A stretch of DNA of 64,000 nt, taken from positions 48,572,501-48,636,500 of the forward strand of contig CM032232.1 of NCBI GenBank assembly GCA_019009955.1, in the 5' to 3' direction. This document shows, in pieces, positions 46,599-58,143 of the stretch (its first letter is position 1; every line of letters begins with the position of its first letter). This stretch comes from Riptortus pedestris (taxonomy: Eukaryota > Arthropoda > Insecta > Hemiptera > Alydidae). The notes below the pieces were generated by a model, which had not been told where the DNA came from, ran no database searches, and saw nothing but the letters and a program-made list of their open reading frames with translations. The translations under genes and the position numbers were made by a program.

Positions 46599-46723
46599 AA
46601 TTTTGAACGGATCTCATTTTCGTCATCTCCTGGGTAGGATCGATGGACATTTGAGGAAACTTTTCGAAAATCGCGTCAGGAGTACGACCTCAATACCTGA
46701 TTTCTCTTAGGGGAAATCTGCTA
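46026..46723 (+). mobile_element. HINE-like element, full-length copy (module A)
   Basis: TCCGTCACGCAGGGGCTGCG, AGCAGATTTCCCACATG, TTTTACAATAGAGAAATC, GTTACGGAAACGGCCG, core, (TA)n followed by (GA)n at 46510-46592, GATCGATGGACATTTGAGG, ending GATTTCTCTTAGGGGAAATC then TGCT. The (GA)n extension of the microsatellite is unique among the copies here. Confidence 0.88.
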
Positions 46724-46734
46724 ATACGAATAAC

Positions 46735-47427
46735 TTTCATAATATGTGATTTACGAATAAATTTATGGGACAACAATTGTAGAACAAGATAGGTTCTGTT
46801 AAGTTTTTATAATATACGAAATATTTTGAAATGTCGGACCCTCCCCCTCCTCTTAACCACCCTATTCCTTGTGCGATTTCAGCCATTAACAAATATCAAC
46901 ATGAGAGTTGAATTAAAAAGTTAAATATTCAGTACGGTATAGATCAAACCGTCATAAATCCAGTTAGAACTTAAAACCTTGATTGATGACGTCATCACAC
47001 GTCGTATTTACTTGTAGCTCACAATATAAAAGTTTAATGAATGGAATTTTTGCTATTTAAGCTTCCAATAAAGCGGTTCAAGATGTAACAGCTTATTGTT
47101 AAATAGGCATTATCAGAAGTGATGGTTTACTGAAGGCTAAAAACGAAAAAATCCCAATCTCGATAATAATCAACATAGTGAGAAAAATATAAAATATAAT
47201 TTATAGGATATTAAATTTTCAATGAGATTGGTTCTATATAATTTTTTGAACCGACGCAAAATAACGGAGATATATTCAATTTTTGAAATTCCCCTTATTC
47301 CCATTTCTGCCTTTAGCAAACTTGATCTTTAGTTTCAGATAAAATGCATATATATCACATTTCTTAATGATCAAATAAAATTAAATAATTGCCACCGCTA
47401 GAGCATTAACAGGTGCTCACTCACAAA

Positions 47428-47468
<41 letters not shown>

Positions 47469-47471
47469 ACA

Positions 47472-47502
<31 letters not shown>

Positions 47503-48101
47503 GTGTATATATATATATATATAATGTTACGTTTACTACAAAAATAATAAACGTTGATTATTATTGTTCTTTAGGATTGCAAAATTAAATACACAAACAT
47601 TAACGTTTTAATCACTGCACAATTTATTTGATAATCACTACTTAAATTTATATACTTGATAAATGATTTTTCACTACTACCCACAATATGTATCGTTCAC
47701 GAAACGTTCTTCTTACACAGCACAATAACTCTTGACCACTCGAATCAATGGCCAAATCACTGATGTTCAGCTAAAAACTAATGTGCCGGGTGAGCTGGGC
47801 GAGTTTTAAATTCCCCACGTCGGCTCCAGTAGGTTCGAGGCGCTACTAACTCGCCCGTTGATTGGTCGGAGTCAGGTTTGTCGCCTAGAATCTTCTAGAT
47901 TCCTATAGATGTAATTTTTGGGTAGCAACAAACTCCCTCAAGTAGACCAACGGATGCATATTACACGACAATATATACAGAACGAGAGAGGGTGGTAGAG
48001 AGTTTGGAATGGACCTCATTTTCGTCAACTCTTGAGTAAGATCGATAGACATTTAAACAAATTTTTCGAAAACCACGTCATGAGTTCAACCCGATCTGCT
48101 A
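46735..48101 (+). mobile_element. HINE-like element, long two-core form with nested solo LTR
   Basis: Two successive cores: one from about 46735 (ACAACAATTGTAGAAC, CTCCCCCTCCTCTTAACC), then a link with TGATTGATGACGTCATCAC near 46980, then a second core (GGTTTACTGAAGGCTAAAAA, AATGAGATTGGTTCTATATA). The microsatellite (CA)n(TA)n at 47430-47524 is interrupted by the LTR at 47525-47970. The 3' end at 48001-48101 retains GACCTCATTTTCGTCA and ends GATCTGCTAAAAT with the palindrome mostly lost. Confidence 0.75.
47525..47970 (-). mobile_element. Solo LTR (family S), inserted in HINE (TA)n
   Basis: TGTTACGTTTACTACAAAAA at the left edge matches the LTR at 17635 nearly base for base over the first 40 positions; the right edge reads ACACGACA. 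Flanks are ATAA/ATAT, an imperfect 4-bp duplication in TA-repeat DNA. At 446 bp it is about 150 bp shorter than the other two, indicating internal deletion. Confidence 0.8.
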
Positions 48102-48731
48102 AAATTGAATGAATGAGAAATACTGTTTCTATAAATCCTTACTCTTTTCCCACAAGTGATATCAGATTAGTGCTGTAGTCATTCGTGAATTTTATTTATA
48201 TAAATCATCTCATTTATATAGAATATCGGTTCATTGAATATTCACAACATTTTTTCGGAAATAAAAGTCTTCCAAAAGATACTTCAGAAAATAAATTTCT
48301 GTAATGACAACATCAAAAGAGACTTCTGCAACTTTCTGAAAACAAAAATTAAGGCCGTAAGACCGACTGAAAGTAAAAGAGCGGCGGTAGTGAATTGAGG
48401 AAATATCTGGGCTAAATAGAAATATCTCGCTGGCCGTGCAGGCTGTGGGAGAGAGATACAGCTGTGTGCTTCATAGAATAAGATGAGAAAGAAAAAGATT
48501 GTGGAAATTGAAAGAAACTCTATTTCCTATGGTGGACTTGGTGGTGACGGCTTTCGGCCTACTTTTTTTTCTAGTATATTTTTTTCTATATGTCCATCAG
48601 TCAGAAAGCTTTTAATAAGAAGTTGCGCTAATAGGATTCAATAACAGCCACTTTAACTGGGAATTATTATAATGAGCTGTGAGATTTATCATTTATTTGG
48701 CAATTAATGTGTCTAATGACATGACTTAGAT
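48102..48731. other. No recognisable gene
   Basis: Mixed DNA without recognised features. It ends in ACTTAGAT (48724-48731), the left target duplication of the next element. Confidence 0.45.
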
Positions 48732-49287
48732 CAGGTATGGGCAACCTTTGACGCGTTGCGGGCCAAACTTTAGTGTGCAAATACGTTCCGGGGCCGCTTT
48801 CAAAAGTAACGCATTTTAAAGTACTGTTCATAATTTTTAACGATAAATATCGAACATGTAATGTAATTATAATACAATTTATTAAAATAACAAAATGAAA
48901 TGAATAAAATAGGTACAACATTATAATTAAATCGTAAAATTTGGAACTATTACAAACAACGAAAGTTAAATAGCGCCACCGAAATCAATGAGACACATGA
49001 GTTTGAATTTGGGAAACTAATCCATCGATGTTTGGATTAATTCCACCAATAGAAAGACGAAAAGAATTACCAAATTCTCTTCAGTCAGCCTTGTATGATG
49101 TTTTAATTTATTAACTTTCATAAAGTAAAAGAACCGTTCGCATTTATAAGAACTGACAAACGAACGAATATCTTCTCATCTTCCTCATTTGGAGTAAGTA
49201 GTATACTATTTTTGGGCAATTGGGTTTTTCAAAATATGTCTCGGGCCGGATCAAACCTTACCACGGGCTGGTGGTTGCCCACATATG
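48732..49287. mobile_element. hAT deletion derivative with 8-bp target duplication
   Basis: Termini CAGGTATGGGCAACC and GGTTGCCCACATATG are inverted repeats (CA....TGGGCAACC). Flanks ACTTAGAT (48724) and ACTTAGAC (49288) form an 8-bp duplication with one mismatch, the hallmark size for hAT elements. Subterminal regions carry GCGGGCCAAACTT and GGGCCGGATCAAAC. Only the transposase tail remains. Confidence 0.87.
49010..49155 (-). pseudogene. hAT transposase C-terminal dimerisation fragment
   Basis: The minus strand reads SSYKCERFFYFMKVNKLKHH then TRLTEENLVI and ends with a stop near 49010. The pattern CExxFSxMKxxKSKxRSRLTDExL is the conserved hAT C-terminal (dimerisation) motif, and here it lies about 130 bp from the nearer terminus, as expected for the 3' end of a hAT transposase gene. 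The zinc finger and catalytic domains are deleted. Function is not possible; movement would need a related enzyme in trans. Confidence 0.78.
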
Positions 49288-50179
49288 ACTTAGACCATTA
49301 TTTAGTGACAGTACTTAATTTCTCACATAAGTACAGTTTCAGTCCCGCAGAGCTTCCAGACCTACTTCTGGTCTTGTATTTGGTAATCATTCCCAGATTA
49401 CTGCCATTATACGTATGACATGGCTTTCCAAATACGTCTTGAATTGCCCACCTGGTAAAAATGAAGTCCATTAATGAAGTTTAATTTTCCAAGTTAAATA
49501 ATTTTTAATTTATGTACATGAATGTATGTATATATATATATATATATACGTAATACATATATACAAATATTTTAAAATATTCAGATCGGAATATGATAAT
49601 TATACAGAATTCCTAATGTAATAATCATAATAACGGGTAAATTGTTAAACAGATATCATATATCAAAGTAAAATCACTGATTAGTATCAGGGAGATTAAT
49701 CATTATCATATGGGGGTTAAGATAATGCCCCAACTCAGACTGTATATTAGATTGGAAATTGCCCCGCCATATCCCTTAATAATAAACAGATTGGGGCAGA
49801 ATTTATGCTGTTTTAAACCAGAGCGCGCTAATTCCCCCATAAGCCCATTACCATCCTCCTAATTCTATTTACTTATAAATGATTTTGTCGCGCGGAATAT
49901 GAAAATTGTTTTAGGTTCCAGGAGCGGTTAGGAACCGCCTCTTTTAAGGGCGAATTAATGAGATAATTTTAGAAGTGTGAGAACCGTCACACCAGGCATG
50001 AAATCGACAAAGGCCAGTCTTAAATAAATACATGACCTTCAATTACTTCACACAATTTGCTTTTAAGTTTAGAACTTGCTGAACTTATTGGGAGAAATAT
50101 ATGTGTGTGTGTGTGTATGTGGGTGGGTGGGTGTGTGTGAATAAAATATGTATGTATATATATATATTTTCATTTATTT
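49288..50179. other. No gene; complex non-repetitive block
   Basis: Contains (TA)n near 49529-49548 and TG-rich microsatellite at 50101-50140. Between about 49690 and 50030 the DNA is of balanced composition with no repeat partner in the window; see findings. Confidence 0.4.
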
Positions 50180-50452
50180 ATTACATTTCTAATAGCTCCG
50201 ACATTACAAAACCGAAAAGATCGACCTACATGCACTCACTGCAACACAGTGCTGACCATTAAACATCTCCTGACTGACTGCAGACTACGTGATCATCTGA
50301 ACTTACCCAACGACTTGTACGAACTATTGACAGAAGGTAACCCACATATAAAAACACTCTTAAACAACTGGAAGACAACTGACATTTACAACAAACTTTA
50401 AAACTCACCTACCCTACTCATTTCTCTGCGTTTTAAGTCTCTGTATAACACA
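50180..50452 (+). mobile_element. LINE 3' fragment, fused to a HINE copy
   Basis: A LINE coding tail (50219-50401) with about 50 bp of following sequence, ending at about 50452 exactly where the next HINE copy begins without its palindromic terminus. Either the HINE or the LINE lost its end at this join. Confidence 0.7.
50219..50401 (+). pseudogene. C-terminus of LINE ORF2
   Basis: Reads DRPTCTHCNTVLTIKHLLTD then CRLRDHLNLPNDLYELLTEG, with TTDIYNKL and a stop at 50399-50401. It aligns along its whole length with the tail at 27652-27948 (CTSCNTQLTIKHLLTDC, and an ending DTHIYNQM), so both come from the same jockey/R1-type LINE family. The C-x2-C...H-x4-C cluster is intact. Upstream domains are absent. 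Confidence 0.85.
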
Positions 50453-50548
50453 TTTTGAGGTCGTACTCATGACGCGATTTTCGAAAATTTTCTTCAAATG
50501 TCCATCGATCCTACCCAGGAGATGACGAAAATGAGGTCCGTTCAAAAT

Positions 50549-50603
<55 letters not shown>

Positions 50604-51264
50604 CTGTTAACGCTCTAGCGGTCGCAATTTTTGTATCATCGTTACGAAAACTTGATATTTAACCGCTTTCTGTAAACAGCCAGATCAAGTTCGTTAATGG
50701 CTGAAATCGGACCAGAGAGAGGGGAGTTGGGGGGGGGGGGGGTTAGAGGGGGATTTTCGAAAATTCGAAATATCTACGTTATTATGCATCGGATCAAAAA
50801 TTGTGTAGAACCAATCTTAATGCCAATTAAATTTATTATTAATATTGTTAAATACATTTATTCTCTATCTTAAATATTAACCGAGATATTTGCATTTTTA
50901 TGAAGTCTGTGGTCGGGTATAGTTCGGCCATCTTCGTCATTTCTCGGCTCAGGCGGAAGCTTCTTCTAACCATTCGTTTTTAACCTTACCTTACCTTCCT
51001 TACTTTGTGAGATTTATGCTAGTACATTCTGTTCATCCGCCCCCCCCCCTTCTTTAGTTCTTGGACTACTAAAATTTGAGTTATTAAAATATAAATTATT
51101 CTTACAATTCAGAAGGCGTTTCAGTTGGGAATTTATTTTAATTAACTGAAAGATTTCTCATTATCTAATCACGGTGGTATTGTGTTACCAGTATGCAAAT
51201 TTCTCTATTGTAAAACTTCACGGGGGAAATCTGCTTAGTTTACGCAGCCCCTGTGAGATGGACT
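50453..51264 (-). mobile_element. HINE-like element, 3' terminus lost (module C)
   Basis: Begins TTGAGGTCGTACTCATGACG, lacking the palindrome. (TA)n at 50548-50600, AACGCTCTAGCGGTCGCAAT, G-runs at 50727-50752. The 5' module has CCGCCCCCCCCC and TTCTTTAGTTCTTGGACTAC, also found in the copy at 57976 (module C), then TTACCAGTATGCAAATTTCT and GGGAAATCTGCTTAGTTTAC, CGCAGCCCCTGTGAGATGGA at the end. Confidence 0.82.
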
Positions 51265-51422
51265 TTTTTAATCTTGTGTCTTTAGAAGTGATTACTTTCT
51301 TCACTCTATTGCAAAATGTTTCACTTTCTTCACTCATTTCAGTTTAGTAATGTTACCATTATTCAACGATTACAGAAAAAAATGATTCCTCATCATAACA
51401 ATTATCACCAGCCTAAATAAAA

Positions 51423-51840
51423 AAAGTCATGTAGGAGCTGCGTTAGCCAAGCAGATTTCTCACGCGTTGGAGTATGATAAGTTGATCATCTCATCTCAAT
51501 ATCTATTCTATGTTTCTCCCGCAGTAAGAATCCTATGAGATGTTTATTAACTGGGGTACTTAAAATGAAAGTCGGAGGAGTAGAAGAGGGGTTAACAAGG
51601 GGCTGAAACCCAAAAAATAAAAATAATTCCATTAATATTCTAGTCAGAGAAAATATGTATAAAACAACAGTTGAAGAATATTAAAATTCTAACAACATTG
51701 GTTAAATAAAAGTTTACTATCCTACTCATAGTAACCGAGTATATGGAATTTTTAATTATTCCCTTCTCTTATCCCCCCTCCCCCAATGTCGATTTTATCC
51801 ATTACCTAATATAATCTTTGGTTTTCTATGAAACGGAAAT
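51423..51840 (+). mobile_element. HINE-like element, old and 3' truncated
   Basis: AAGTCATGTAGGAGCTGCGT, AGCAGATTTCTCACG, then diverged core (GGGGCTGAAACCCAAAAAAT, CCCCCTCCCCCAATGTCG, GTTTTCTATGAAACGG). No microsatellite or 3' end. Confidence 0.7.
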
Positions 51841-52709
51841 GAAAGGAAAACTAAAAACTGAATTAAGCCCGTTAATATTTCATTTAAAGGAAGAAACAAA
51901 TTGCAGTAATTTCATTTCGAAACAAAATGGGTTATACCAGGCATTTAGGGAAATAAAAATTCCTCCATGCAGGACGTACGGATTCTTCACAGGTGTCTAG
52001 AATTCAGTTTATATACCGACGGCAAGCCGATATAAAACTTATAGTAGTTCGAGTTGTCACCCACATTTTTGTAGGATATTTGGTTGTTTAACCGTAATGA
52101 ATTGGCTACCATATCGTCCCGAGCTCAAAATGATTATTGAACACGTTAAAGATACTCAAACCGTCGTACACTTGAAACATCTTCGTGGAATGAGATACTA
52201 TTTCATAAAAATAAAAAAATCCAGCAACTTCTTGAGCCATGAAGACGTGAGGCCTTTCACAAAGGCAGTGGAGTTAAATATCAGTACAAAAATAATGACG
52301 AGATAATACCTATTACTTAAATATAATTTATATCGAATGATTTAGCAGTGCTTTGTGGAATTACTTGAAACTAACTTATTTAAAAATGTTTTTTTTTAAA
52401 ACTCATTCTCGTTCTAATTTATACAAATCGGAATATGTTTGTGTCTATCAATATGTATGGTATACAGATTGAGATAAAATTTATGGGCAGCCGTTCTTCA
52501 GTGTTTATACGCCATCCTACCTCAGTACAACGAGTTGCTTGGGACTTTGAATAACGATTAGGCATAACAATGGTACAATGATAAAGTCAGTCAATCGAGT
52601 TAACAATAAATCAATTAACAGCATCGCTCGATTTTAATCGACGATCGGATGTAGATTTCAGAAGCATCTGTTCTCTTCGATTATTATCCATTGTTTGGTT
52701 TGTGTGTGC

Positions 52710-52764
<55 letters not shown>

Positions 52765-53049
52765 TGTCTATTGTATGTTGTTGTGTATATATAAATATAT
52801 TTCTTTATTTTTGCTTTCACAATTCAACCTAAATTTAGGCTATAAGTATACTTGAAGTCATATAAAAATATATGATTCTGAGTGTCTGTGATCTAAAGAC
52901 AAATTCTCTATTATCAAGGCAATTATCCGACTAGCAATGTTTCTACTCTAACCAGCATCAACCTATGTCATGGATGGGCGGTACCTCCATTTGCTTAAGT
53001 GATACGTTGGTTATAGTGTGCAGAAGTACCTCTAGGAAAATAAACTGTT
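51841..53049. other. No recognisable gene; (TG)n microsatellite
   Basis: (TG)n at about 52698-52762. Short open frames near 51818-52306 carry no recognised motif. Confidence 0.45.
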
Positions 53050-53112
53050 AAAATTGTCCTTATGAAGTAATTTTTCAGAACTTACATCCTGTAACTAGAT
53101 GATGAAAATGAA

Positions 53113-53156
<44 letters not shown>
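53050..53156 (-). mobile_element. HINE 3' fragment ending in (TA)n
   Basis: TTGTCCTTATGAAGTAATTT, CTTACATCCTGTAACTAGAT and GATGAAAATGAAG followed by (TA)n at 53114-53154 parallel the element block between TCGTACTCATGACG and the microsatellite. The copy is old. Confidence 0.5.
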
Positions 53157-54260
53157 TGACACACACTGTCTTAAAATCTTGAAAGGTAATGCTTATTATT
53201 AGCTTTGATTATAGCAACAGTAACTGTTTGAAAACATTGTATAACTGAAGGAGGAGAAAATCATAGAATGAAATACTTGGGAAGGCTGAAAGTCTTGGGT
53301 AAAGAGAACATTCGGAGCCCTGTAACGAAGTTTTGTTATTTTCCTTAGGTTTCATAGGTGCTTTTATATCGTGACAATGTAAATCCAACATTATTGAAGC
53401 GGTGTCTACAGCATCTTGGAGGCGTCATGTGGTACCATCAATACATACGTCGGTTTAAAATTTTGATTATTCCATTGAGACTAGAACAAACCACTAAAGA
53501 AGTGGAATGTAGCATCCGAAAAATTTAGATTTCAAAGCATTTTAACAATATCCTCGAGCGATATGGCGTAACTAAAATTCTTCTTGCGTAATTTCGAGGT
53601 ATTTGTATATTTATTTTAATTATCTAACTGTAATATATTTCATAATATAGGTAATTCATACCAGACCTAGGGTTACTGTAATTTAAAGTGTTTAATAAAT
53701 ATTTACTACCTCTGTTTTTTTTTTTATCAAATTGTTCTCGTTTGCTAAAAATTAAAGGTGAGATTTTTAACTTGTAAGCAAATTTAATGAATAAATGAGT
53801 ATTTATGGTAATTATTTTGTTCTTGTTTATTAGAGAAGTGAGGTAAAGGCAATTGGAATATTCACAAAGAAATTAGAGTCGAATTTGCATTTCATTCAAT
53901 GCATTTAGTATTAAACATTTCACATACAAATCCTGAAGTTTTTTATTCACAATTATACGCTTGCTAAACTACAAATTACTACCAACGGGTGGATTACGAT
54001 TTGTGAAAAAGATGGTAAAGCTTCCAGCAGTCTGACAGGAAATATTTGGTGAGTATAGACCTTCTCCCTTAGATTCATCATTTTCCCTATTTAATCTCCC
54101 AAAATACAATATTCCCACAGTGTATCATTAGAGGGAGGGGGGGTGTGGCCCTGAGAGTAAGTAGTATTTATCTGACGTATTTGTACAGATTAAAATTACC
54201 ATTTAAACATTTCAACGCTCATGCACTAGACGAATTATTATGGTTATTTACTTGCAAATA
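53157..54260. other. No recognisable gene
   Basis: AT-rich; no open frame with a motif. A G-run GGGAGGGGGGGTGTGG lies near 54130. Confidence 0.45.
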
Positions 54261-54279
54261 CAGCAGTGGTCATAAAAAT

Positions 54280-55347
54280 TGCATCACTTAAAATTAATGA
54301 ATGATCTCCTTGAACCAATATTGTTCTTGACTTTTGACAATTTTTAAATCTATTGTAAAAGAAAATAGTATGCTGTTCCGCATTGATCCTGTTTGGCATT
54401 GAGTCGACCAAATTTTTTATTATTTCGTCACTAATCTCTTCATTCCAAACATTTTTGATTGCTTGCTTCAACTCATCTTTATTCTTAGACTTCGTAATAT
54501 TAATTTTTTTCTTTATTATCATCCACAAGTTTTCAATGGGATTCAAATCTGGGCTATTGCCTGGCCATGGTAGCGCTGAGATCTTGTTTTCTGTTAAAAA
54601 CTGCTTTACCTATCCAAAAACACAATGGTAAAGGCAATAGAAAATAATGTATCTTACAGCTAACATATTATTTTATATAAATAAATAATTAACTTACCGA
54701 TTTGGCTCTATGGCATGTAGCAGAATCATCTTGAAAAATGAAGTCTCCGCAGTGTGCAAGATGAGAATTCATTGAGCGAATCAAACTCTCTTCCAAAATT
54801 TTCTTATATTTTTCTGCATTAACCGTCCCTTCTATGAAGTTCATTTTGCCAATTCCAAAATAGGAAAAACATCCCCAGACCATCACACTTGCTGGATTTT
54901 TCACTGTTTTTAATGTACAAGATTCTTCAAATCTTTCATTTAGCCGAGATTGTTTCATTTTTTTGTTAAGAAATGTTTTTTTGCTGGTTTTCTTGCCCAT
55001 AAACCTTTTTTTCTTAATCGTCTGCCCACTGTTTCTCCATATACTTCTGCTAAATTGCTATCTGCTAGATCTCTAGATATTTCCTTAGCAGTTTTGAAGC
55101 GGGATTTTTTAGAGATAATCTCATCATCATGCGATCTAAACGCTCATCCGTCTTCCTTTTCCTTCCAGTCCCTTTCTTTCGCTCGGTAGATCCAAGGGAA
55201 AGATTTTTTTATTATTCTGACCACAGTGGATTGGTTTCACCTCACCCTCTTTGCTATCTCACGAGAAGAAATTCCAGCTTCAGCAAATGCCACTATTTTA
55301 ACTTTTTCCTCATAAGGCATTTGTTTGAAATCCAGTCTATTGGGCAT
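54280..55347 (-). pseudogene. Tc1-type transposase with apparent intron
   Basis: The ATG at 55347 opens MPNRLDFKQMPYEEKVKIVA followed by FAEAGISSREIAKRV (first helix-turn-helix), with a stop at 55237-55239 and then NQSTVVRIIKK. The second DNA-binding part ends GRRLRKKGLWARKPAKK. About 45 residues that should hold the first catalytic Asp are deleted before NERFEESCTL. SVMVWGCFSYFGIGKMNF is conserved, then FIFQDDSATCHRAKS with the second Asp (about 54735). An 88-bp gap with GT..AG ends (54610-54697) precedes VKQFLTENKI, SPDLNPIENLW (catalytic Glu, about 54540). Counting across the gap, the second Asp and Glu are 34 residues apart, the Tc1 DD34E spacing. Confidence 0.85.
54610..54697 (-). other. 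Putative spliceosomal intron in Tc1 transposase
   Basis: On the minus strand the sequence reads AAATCG, then GTAAGTTAATT at the donor and TGTGTTTTTGGATAG at the acceptor, then GTAAAGCAG. Removing 54610-54697 joins HRAKS to VKQFL in frame and restores the expected DD34E spacing. The interior is AT-rich, as in insect introns. Confidence 0.7.
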
Positions 55348-55525
55348 AATAATAGAAAATAACGTGCTTAATGTTGGATTACTTGGGCACAACTGAGCTA
55401 TGAGTTACTGATAACATCTCGCTCTAATACTAGTAGGTAAACAAATTCATTCCCACAGATTGTATAGACATTTAGGATTAAAAAGATAACAGTCATAGGT
55501 GATGCAATTTCTATGACCATGACTG

Positions 55526-57975
55526 GTCATTTACTGCCTAGTTCATATAATGTAATAATTTACACCGCACATGTCTTTCAACATGTTTATGTCTATATAA
55601 ATGCATTCTCGAGAAATTAATCGTTCAATTAAGAAATGCCTTTGAATTCAGGTGTCTTCAAAAAACGCATATCAACATGGTATCCACAATTGGATATTGC
55701 AAGTCAAGTACCTTTTTTCCTTTACCTTCAATTACACTAAATGCAATAACTTAAATCATAATTCTCAGCACAAAGTACCTTTTTAATTTTTTGTCTAAAT
55801 CAGTTATTTTCTTCCAAATGACCAACCTCAAACTAGACAATTTGAAAGAATCGTTAGTGATTTCGATAGGTCAAGGAGAGTTTTCTTCTCGGCGAGGCCG
55901 GACCGGGCCTATCGATCGAACCGAAAATAGCCGGGAACCGAGAAAATAGTGAGAAGACCCCATCGGCCTTCATCTTATACCAACTCTACTTAACAATATT
56001 AACCTTATGCCAATCATGCCAACGAGGTCAGTCGTCAGTCGGATCGTCATCATATCGTTCAGCTCACGGAAAATTTTCCGTCTCACCCCAATCCATTTGA
56101 GCGTCTGTTTACTGAATATATGGAAATATTTCGGTGAATTCGGTCGGTTCTGGGAAAGAAAGTGCTTCATTCCCGACAGACTTCGATAATATTGACACAT
56201 ATGCTTCCACGGGAAATGACTCCCACCGTTTTCATGGTAAGGTCACGTACCTTTTAATTCAATTAAACTAAACTCTGTGTAGGAAGGGACAAGGCATTAA
56301 ACAGACACACATATTGGTTCGAAGAGAAGACCTATTTGCTCATTCATTCTCTATTCTTATGTGGAACGGAATTGGAAAAAAAGGATCAAAACCACAATTA
56401 AAATCTTCTGAAGAAACTATTCTAGAAGACAGTCTATCTGAGCAATAAGGTTTATATACAAAAGAAAGTTGATTCCACTATTTAAGGAGTCAAAAATAAT
56501 GACTTTTCCCTCAAAATGTATGTACCGAACCATATTCTTTGTGAAACAAAACATGAACTTGTTTTACAAAAATAGTATATAACACATAATCATAAAACAA
56601 GAAAGAAGAATATGCTACAAGCCTCCAAACAAATACATAAATATTTCGGGAAAAGCGTATCATTTTCAGGAGTACAACTCTTTAACGCTCTGAATGTATT
56701 AGATACATAAAAAAAAATATTTTTTGTTTAAAACTAAATTAAAGGACTTCGTGTATGATGGATGTACACAAAATGAATACATTCAAAAATGTAAAACTAC
56801 TAAATATTTGCCATAATTTCGGTCTAATATAATTTTTGATCAGGTATATTGTTTCTATAAGCTGGGACAAGTTTCCCATCATATATAAAAATTGTAATCC
56901 TTTAATAAATCCTTTAACAAATAAATAATAAAATAATGTATGTTTCAGAGTTGGAAAAAAAATGTACATATTAGAGTTGTATTAAGATTGTTAATGGAAC
57001 TACTTTTTGTTTATAATTATTTAAATTGATGTATTTTATACTATGTATTCAAAGAATTCGGCCTAATTTTTTAACGAACTTATTATAGTACAAATGTAAT
57101 TCAATAATTTATAAAGAATTTAATTGACATAATATTAGACATTTTTTTATTGAAAAACCAAACAAAAAACAATTATTTGACATATACTCTTATAAGATAA
57201 GATTTTTCAAATAACCATTTGGTAAGGCTGATTGTATTAAGGAGTTTTTTATTCATTCGAAATCGTATATGTCTTGCTTTTTTATGCCTCCTCGTCTTAC
57301 TGTGTTAATTCCTGAAATCCTAGCACAAGAATTATTTGCATTGGCCTAGATTGCTTGACATACTGGATTCCATTCATGTCCATATTATGTATAAGAAATC
57401 TCTATTAAACAGGGGATATCTTCTTAAAATTTGATAAACACTTCTCAACTAGTCAAGCTTCAAGAGCCTGAAGGAACAATTTCTTAGAATTCTATATTCA
57501 TTCATTTCTGTAAGTTCGAAAAACCATTGAAGAGCTAATTTGAAGACCTTAACTCGCAGAAACACTTCACATTAACATTACCTTGCGGTACTAACATGGA
57601 AGCCGGGATATTGAGTGGGAGGTGGAGAAGCAGTTTCTGGAATTGAGCTTGGCAATTCTCAATAAGCCCCAAGTATCACAAACTCCGAACTTGGCATCCA
57701 GCTAGGCAGATTCACGTGGAACATCAAAGAGAAACCTTTGGATTATCGGGTTTCGCATTTTGAAGATTTTGTTCTTGCATATTTGCAACAGTAGTCGACA
57801 TGCCTCTTCGGCACATATGTGTAGTGTCCTTTGACAGTATGGCGTATGAATTTTCAACTAGCAAATATTCAAATATGGAATTTACGTTTGCAATCCCCCT
57901 CTTGAGAACAGTTACCGAAGTTTAATTTTCATTCTAAGCCTCTTATAATTCCAATATTGTAGGCTTCTTATATTT
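55526..57975. other. No recognisable gene; one GC pocket
   Basis: At about 55860-56220 a GC-richer stretch (CGGCGAGGCCGGACCGGGCC, TATCGATCGAACCG) with open frames on both strands and no recognised motif. The rest (56280-57975) is AT-rich with nothing identified. Confidence 0.4.
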
Positions 57976-58099
57976 TAGCAGTTTTTCCTTAAGGGAAATC
58001 AGCTATTCAGGTTGTACTCATGACACGATTTTCGAAATTTTTCTTCAAATGTCCATTGATCCTACCCAGGAGATGACGAGAATGAGGTCCGTTCAAAAC

Positions 58100-58143
<44 letters not shown>

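Larger units (their letters stand above)
54261..55525 (-). mobile_element. Tc1-like transposon, decayed
   Basis: Termini CAGCAGTGGTCATAAAAATT (left) and, inverted, CAGTCATGGTCATAGAAATT (right) share GGTCATARAAATTGCATCAC. Length 1.27 kb, normal for Tc1. TA precedes the left end; the right TA is not preserved. Coding sequence on the minus strand. Confidence 0.85.

Noticed and set aside
54261..55525. DD35E spacing in the Tc1 transposase
   Set aside because: FQDDSATCH contains two adjacent Asp. Aligned to the usual FQQDNAPCH pattern, the second is catalytic, which gives the normal 34-residue spacing.
57830..57880. TATGGCGTAT...TTCAACTAGCAA shared with about 62129-62160
   Set aside because: Too short and isolated to define a repeat family by eye.
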